A stretch of 64,000 bases of DNA from NCBI GenBank assembly GCA_025358125.1, contig JANYKS010000045.1:1-64000 (forward strand), read 5' to 3'. Numbering within the stretch: the stretch's first letter is position 1; every line of letters starts with the position of its first letter. The notes beneath the pieces are model-generated. The model searched no databases. It worked only from the letters and a program-made list of their open reading frames with translations, and was not told where the DNA came from. This stretch comes from Actinomycetes bacterium. GTDB lineage: Bacteria; Actinomycetota; Acidimicrobiia; Acidimicrobiales; Ilumatobacteraceae. Position numbers and translations under genes: made by a program. Of this stretch, positions 60,004 through 64,000 are shown one piece after another.

Positions 60004-62231
60004 GATGGTCCTTCGTGAAGCTCGAGGTCGCGCCGATCGGTGGTCTCGACGTGGCCAGGGCTGCGAGCGATGCGTACGGCCGCAACCTTGAATTCGGGCA
60101 TTTTCGAGATCGGGTCGACGGCGCGATTGGTGAGTTGGTTCGCGGCTTTGGCGCCCGGCCAGTGGTACGGGATGAACACGGTGTCCGGGCGGATGGTGTT
60201 CACGACCCGGGCGGGAAGCGTGATGTCGCCGCGTCGGGAGGTGACGGTGACGATGTCGCCGTCGGTGACGCCGATCCTCTCGGCGAGTTGTGGATGCATC
60301 TCGCACAGAGGTTCGGGGTACTGCGCCACGAGGCCGGCGATGCGACGCGTTTGGGTTCCTGAAAGGTACTGGCTCACGACACGGCCGGTCGTGAGCCACA
60401 CCGGGTACTCGTCGTCGACGACTTCGGCTGATTCCTTGAACGGCACACCGTGGAAACGCGCCTTGCCGTCGGGATGGAAGAACCTGCCGCCCTCGAACAG
60501 GCGCGGTGTGCCGGGGTGACCGATTTCGGGGATCGGCCAGAACAACCCCATCTCGTTCTCGATCCGGTCCCAGGTCGCGCCGAGGTAGTCGGCGGTTCCG
60601 CCGGCCGACGCGAGACGGAGTTCCTCGAAGATCTCCTGGGTGTTCTTGTACGGGAAATATTTGCCCTTGCCGAGGCGTTCGGCGATGTCGAGCAGGATCT
60701 GCCAGTCGAGGTGCGCCTCACCGGGGGGTTCGACGGCCGCGTTGATCTTGATGATCCGCCCTTCGCCACTCGTCGCCGTCCCTTCGTCTTCTTCGTGGAG
60801 CGAACCGGGAAGCACTACGTCGGCATGCTGGGCAGTTTCGGACAAGAAGAACTCGATCACCGAATAGAACTCGAGCCTGTCCAGCGCAGCGGCCGTGAAG
60901 TTCGAGTCTGGTGACGACACAAGGGGATTGAAACAGATCGACAGCAACCCTTTGATCTTGCCGGCGTGGATCGCCTCGATGATCTCCTGGGCCGGGATGC
61001 CCTTACCCGGAATCTCCGATTCGTCGCAACCCCACACCGATGCCACGTGGGCGCGATGTTCCGGGTTGGAGATGTCCCGGTTGCCGGGCAGCTGGTCGCA
61101 CTTGTGACCGTGCTCACGCCCTCCCTGACCGTTGCCCTGACCTGTGATCGTCGAGACACCGCAGCCGGGCTTGCCGAACTTGCCGGTTGCGAGCCCGAGG
61201 TTGATCGCAGCGAGCACGTTGTCGACTCCCTTGGTGTGCTGCTCGATACCACGCGCGTGCAGCAACATTCCCGTCGCCGACGAGCCCCACCACTCCGCCG
61301 CCTGTTCGATCCGGGCGGCCGGCACACCCGTGATATCGGCCGCCCACCTCGGAGTCATGTCGGCAACGGCAGCGACAGCGTCGTCGAAGTCGAGCGTGTG
61401 GGCGTCGACGAACTCGTGATCGAGCCAGTCCCTGCGGATCAGGGTGTGCAACACGGCACCGAAGAGCGCCGAGTCGGTTCCGGGTCGGACCCCGAGGAAC
61501 AGATCGGCCGTTCGCGCGAGCGGAACGACTCGCGGGTCCTGCACGATCAGTTTCGCTCCACGATCGCGGGCTCGCCAGATGTAGCTCGTCGTGATCGGGA
61601 ACGTCTCCGCCACGTTCGACCCGGCGATCCACACCACGTCCGCAAGCGGAATGTCGCTCCACGGGTTTGGCGAACGGTCGACGCCGAGCGCCTTCTTACT
61701 ACCGGCGCCGGCCGACACCATGCAATACCGCCCGTTGTAGTCGAGGTTCGCAGTGTGCAGTCCGAGGCGGGCGAACTTGCCGACCAGGTAGGACTTTTCG
61801 TTCGTGAGCGAAACACCTGACAGCATCGCGAACGCGTCGTCGCCGTATGTCTGTTGGATCCGGCGGATCTCGCCAACGACACGGTCGAGAGCGTGGTCCC
61901 AGGAGACCTGGCGGAATCCACCTGGTGCTGCCGGATCGCGTTCCATCGGGTGCAGCAATCGATCAGGGTGACTGCCCTGCAAATAGCGTTTCACGCCCTT
62001 TGGGCAGAGTTTGCCCTCGTTGAACGGGAACTCGTACCACGGCTCGAATCCGACAACGGCGTTGTCCCGCACCTTCAACTTGATGCCGCACTGTTGCCCG
62101 CAGAAGCAGCAGTGAGTGTTCACGACGCGGTCTATCTCGAGGCCGGCGTCCCAACCCCCAGGTGGAGCCTCGTTGAGATGGGGACCGTACGCCTCGATCA
62201 GCTGTTGCTCGGTGAGCGGTAGTTTTGCCAT
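60000..62231 (-). CDS. Molybdopterin oxidoreductase, nitrate-reductase-like catalytic subunit
   Basis: A 743-residue bis-MGD enzyme. The N terminus binds one [4Fe-4S] cluster (CFCGQQC with Cys41/44/48, then KLCPKG Cys76). Cys170 in [15 protein letters not shown] is the expected Mo ligand, as in assimilatory nitrate reductases. Further typical parts are [30 protein letters not shown], and the C-terminal [18 protein letters not shown]. There is no Tat signal, so it faces the cytoplasm. The closest relatives by eye are NasA/NarB and formate dehydrogenase alpha; the true substrate is open. Start overlaps the membrane-subunit stop (TGATG). Confidence 0.9.
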   Translation of the reverse strand: MAKLPLTEQQLIEAYGPHLNEAPPGGWDAGLEIDRVVNTHCCFCGQQCGIKLKVRDNAVVGFEPWYEFPFNEGKLCPKGVKRYLQGSHPDRLLHPMERDPAAPGGFRQVSWDHALDRVVGEIRRIQQTYGDDAFAMLSGVSLTNEKSYLVGKFARLGLHTANLDYNGRYCMVSAGAGSKKALGVDRSPNPWSDIPLADVVWIAGSNVAETFPITTSYIWRARDRGAKLIVQDPRVVPLARTADLFLGVRPGTDSALFGAVLHTLIRRDWLDHEFVDAHTLDFDDAVAAVADMTPRWAADITGVPAARIEQAAEWWGSSATGMLLHARGIEQHTKGVDNVLAAINLGLATGKFGKPGCGVSTITGQGNGQGGREHGHKCDQLPGNRDISNPEHRAHVASVWGCDESEIPGKGIPAQEIIEAIHAGKIKGLLSICFNPLVSSPDSNFTAAALDRLEFYSVIEFFLSETAQHADVVLPGSLHEEDEGTATSGEGRIIKINAAVEPPGEAHLDWQILLDIAERLGKGKYFPYKNTQEIFEELRLASAGGTADYLGATWDRIENEMGLFWPIPEIGHPGTPRLFEGGRFFHPDGKARFHGVPFKESAEVVDDEYPVWLTTGRVVSQYLSGTQTRRIAGLVAQYPEPLCEMHPQLAERIGVTDGDIVTVTSRRGDITLPARVVNTIRPDTVFIPYHWPGAKAANQLTNRAVDPISKMPEFKVAAVRIARSPGHVETTDRRDLELHEGPS

Positions 62232-63274
62232 CAGCCGAATCCTCCAACGCGTGCAGATTGAGCCAAGGTGAGCTGGACTCGGCGACAACGCGGGCACGTA
62301 TCCTGATAATTTCCGCCACCGTCCATTCCGTAGTCGAATCCCACTTGGGGCAGTACTTCCTTGAGATCGGCGACCTGCTGCGCGCTGGCGAAAGCGAGGC
62401 CGCAACGCCGGCACACCGCCGGCGGGCCTTCGTCGTTCGCTCGCTTGTAGTAGACGACACCGAGGTTGCCCGGACGCTGGAAGATATGGAACAACTTCCC
62501 GAACGGCAAGTACATCAGCCCCAAGATGACCGTGAGGGCGTGGATCGTGTTGAGCGCCGAGTAAAAGCGACCCTCCAGCCACTTGCTCGACACGGTGAGG
62601 AACAGACCGGTCACCGAAACGGCGAACAAACCGGCCAACGCCAAGAAATCGCCGCTGCGTTCCACGGCCATGGCACCCGGATCGCGCAGGCGACGACGCA
62701 GAAAGATGAAGACACCGGCAAGTACGAGCACAGCCGCGATGTCGAGCGCGTGGAAGATCAACCAGCCGAACGTGCTGGCCGCGTCGAAGCGCAGCGTGCC
62801 GACGCGGGAGATGAACACCTGATATCGGTCAGCTTGCTGGCCGACGCTCTCGAAGTGCAGTAATCCGAGCGTCAGCGGGAACGTGACGAGCGCAGCGAGG
62901 ATGCATCCCCAGAAAACCAGCTGATGAGCGAACCACCGCGTCCGTGACCGGCGCCGGATGAAACCCTGCGTCAACAGCTGCGTTGCCACGAGCGACGGCA
63001 GGGCGGCGACATTGCGCGCTTTGCGTTGCCGAAACGCGTCCCATCCGCGACGGTTCAACATCGCAGTCGGCGGACGCCGGATCCACACCGCATATCGGTA
63101 GACCACACCGAACACGGCGAAGATCAGACCGAACAGGTAGCCGAGCAGTGCGGCGTCGAACCAAACCAGCCTGTCGCTGCCGAGGAAGGTGAGCGCGAGC
63201 GTGACGGCGACACCAACGAGTCCCCAGATCACACCCCGGCGATCGAGCGACACCTGCGATCCGGCAGAGTCCAC
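62231..63274 (-). CDS. Cytochrome-b-like membrane subunit with C-terminal CxxC pairs
   Basis: A 347-residue membrane protein, first gene of the molybdoenzyme operon. It has two N-terminal helices, a basic loop ([20 protein letters not shown]), and four further helices with His in the [16 protein letters not shown] and NTIHALTVI segments that could bind heme, resembling NarI/HdrE. The cytoplasmic C terminus has two Cys pairs (CRRCG and CPRCRR), possibly a zinc or iron-sulfur site. It starts at GTG 63274. It would connect the quinone pool to the ferredoxin subunit. Confidence 0.82.
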   Translation of the reverse strand: MDSAGSQVSLDRRGVIWGLVGVAVTLALTFLGSDRLVWFDAALLGYLFGLIFAVFGVVYRYAVWIRRPPTAMLNRRGWDAFRQRKARNVAALPSLVATQLLTQGFIRRRSRTRWFAHQLVFWGCILAALVTFPLTLGLLHFESVGQQADRYQVFISRVGTLRFDAASTFGWLIFHALDIAAVLVLAGVFIFLRRRLRDPGAMAVERSGDFLALAGLFAVSVTGLFLTVSSKWLEGRFYSALNTIHALTVILGLMYLPFGKLFHIFQRPGNLGVVYYKRANDEGPPAVCRRCGLAFASAQQVADLKEVLPQVGFDYGMDGGGNYQDTCPRCRRVQLTLAQSARVGGFG

Positions 63275-63372
63275 AAGCGTCAGACTAGTTCGCTCGGCGC
63301 AAACTCGCCGACCGAGTGGACCTCGTCGCCGAGCTCAGGGTTGCACCATCAGTCGACGTACCATCAGACATC

Positions 63373-63762
63373 ATGCAACGAGGAAGGTGCGACTGCGGCG
63401 GGGTTCGGTTCGAGATCACCGGCGAACTGCGCGACGTGTACAACTGCCACTGCGGCCGGTGCCGGCGGATCACCGGGCATCACATGGCTGCGACAGCGAT
63501 CCATCCTGATCAGATCGCGTTTGCGGCGGAGCAAACACTCACGTGGTACCAGCCCGACGAAACCGTGTCGTACGGATTCTGCAGGGTGTGCGGATCGACG
63601 CTGTTCTGGAAGGCGGCCGCGATCCCCGAAAAGCTGTGCATCGCGGCCGGTTCGCTGGACCAGCCAACCGGCTTGGTCACAACGAAGGCGTGGTGGGTGG
63701 ACGAGGCCGGCGACTACCATCAACGTGCTCGAGGCGTGCAGGAATTCGACTTCGAGGACTGA
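63373..63762 (+). CDS. GFA/CENP-V domain protein
   Basis: A 129-residue zinc-binding protein of the glutathione-dependent formaldehyde-activating-enzyme-like family: GRCDCGGVRFEI, NCHCGRCRRITGHH and GFCRVCGSTLFW supply the zinc-ligating Cys. Members of this family may act on thiol adducts, but most have no known function. ATG 63373 lies without a strong ribosome site. It is divergent from the molybdoenzyme operon. Confidence 0.88.
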   Translation: MQRGRCDCGGVRFEITGELRDVYNCHCGRCRRITGHHMAATAIHPDQIAFAAEQTLTWYQPDETVSYGFCRVCGSTLFWKAAAIPEKLCIAAGSLDQPTGLVTTKAWWVDEAGDYHQRARGVQEFDFED

Positions 63763-63827
63763 TGGCGGTGTCCGTCCGTTGATGAAACGGGTGGTTGGCC
63801 ATGGTCTCGGTCGTATGGTGTAGGCCG

Positions 63828-64000
63828 TGAATACGACCAAAGCGCACATCGCCGCACTATCCCTTCTCGACCGCGCTCTCATCGCCACAACCGACGAAGA
63901 GCTCGCCGCTCTCCTTGCCGGGCTGCCGGAGGATCACGTCGTCGCGATCAAGCGGATCGCTGATGTTCGCGTCGAAGACGAAGCACGCGTCGAAGACGAA
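63828..64000 (+). CDS. Start of an unknown gene, cut by window edge
   Basis: An open frame from GTG 63828 (NTTKAHIAALSLLDRALIAT...) runs off the right edge after 57 codons. It is helical and acidic and contains a repeated RVEDEA unit coded by an 18-bp direct repeat (63968-63982 and 63986-64000). No family can be assigned from this part. Confidence 0.4.

Noticed and set aside
1-64000. tRNA, rRNA, CRISPR array, insertion sequence or prophage
   Set aside because: I looked for their usual motifs, repeats and genes by eye and found none; a covariance-model scan would be decisive for tRNA.

Overview
The window is high-GC DNA from an actinomycete-type bacterium. The signs are a DevR/DosR-type dormancy regulator with its own binding boxes, three luciferase-like (F420/FMN-type) monooxygenases, many acyl-CoA dehydrogenases and short-chain dehydrogenases, GTG and TTG starts, and starts that look leaderless. 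Class Acidimicrobiia (Ilumatobacter-like) is my best guess but is not proven. I see no rRNA, tRNA, CRISPR array, insertion sequence or phage gene.

Layout. 1-4.2 kb: end of an ABC ATPase gene, then a GH65 disaccharide phosphorylase translationally coupled to a beta-phosphoglucomutase, and a remnant of a membrane-protein gene. 4.4-10.1 kb: metal-handling genes (P1B-type ATPase with a CPD motif, DMT exporter, a three-gene operon of tiny His/Cys/Met-rich and membrane proteins, DUF1269 and YHS proteins). 10.1-18.6 kb: a tightly overlapping eight-gene complex I-like module with all membrane subunits (A, H, J, K, L, M, N), but with one NuoB-NuoD-like fusion that lacks cluster-binding cysteines as its only peripheral subunit. 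18.6-25.6 kb: DUF2933-like protein, a b6-type cytochrome b, a Tat multicopper oxidase, a GAF histidine kinase with a NarL-type regulator, and two small proteins.

25.7-47.6 kb is a catabolic island: SDRs, LLM oxidoreductases, five acyl-CoA dehydrogenases, two enoyl-CoA hydratases, thiolase, DUF35/Ltp-like thiolase pair, hotdog thioesterase, VOC protein and CoA-transferase. Together they can carry out beta-oxidation-type degradation of an acyl-CoA, possibly with retro-aldol or thiolytic side-chain cleavage. A TetR gene sits inside it, and five copies of one palindrome (TTGAC-N6-GTCAA type) lie in front of its transcription units.

47.7-57.5 kb is a dormancy (DosR-type) regulon: a DevS-like PAS kinase, DevR, five split-barrel flavin/F420-type proteins, two tandem universal stress proteins, a YcaO-TfuA fusion and a membrane protein. 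Six matching 18-bp boxes lie at a nearly fixed distance from a -10 element. In five of the six cases the -10 is 6-7 nt before the start codon, which predicts leaderless mRNAs. 57.6-63.3 kb encodes a molybdopterin oxidoreductase complex of nitrate-reductase type (cytochrome-b-like membrane subunit, catalytic subunit, four-cluster ferredoxin, Rieske protein, small membrane protein) with a TDT/SLAC1 anion channel at the end of the operon. The window ends with a GFA/CENP-V protein and the start of an unknown gene.

The strongest candidates for undescribed systems are the cofactor-less complex I-like module, the YcaO-TfuA fusion inside a DosR regulon, and the rigid box-to-start promoter architecture of that regulon.
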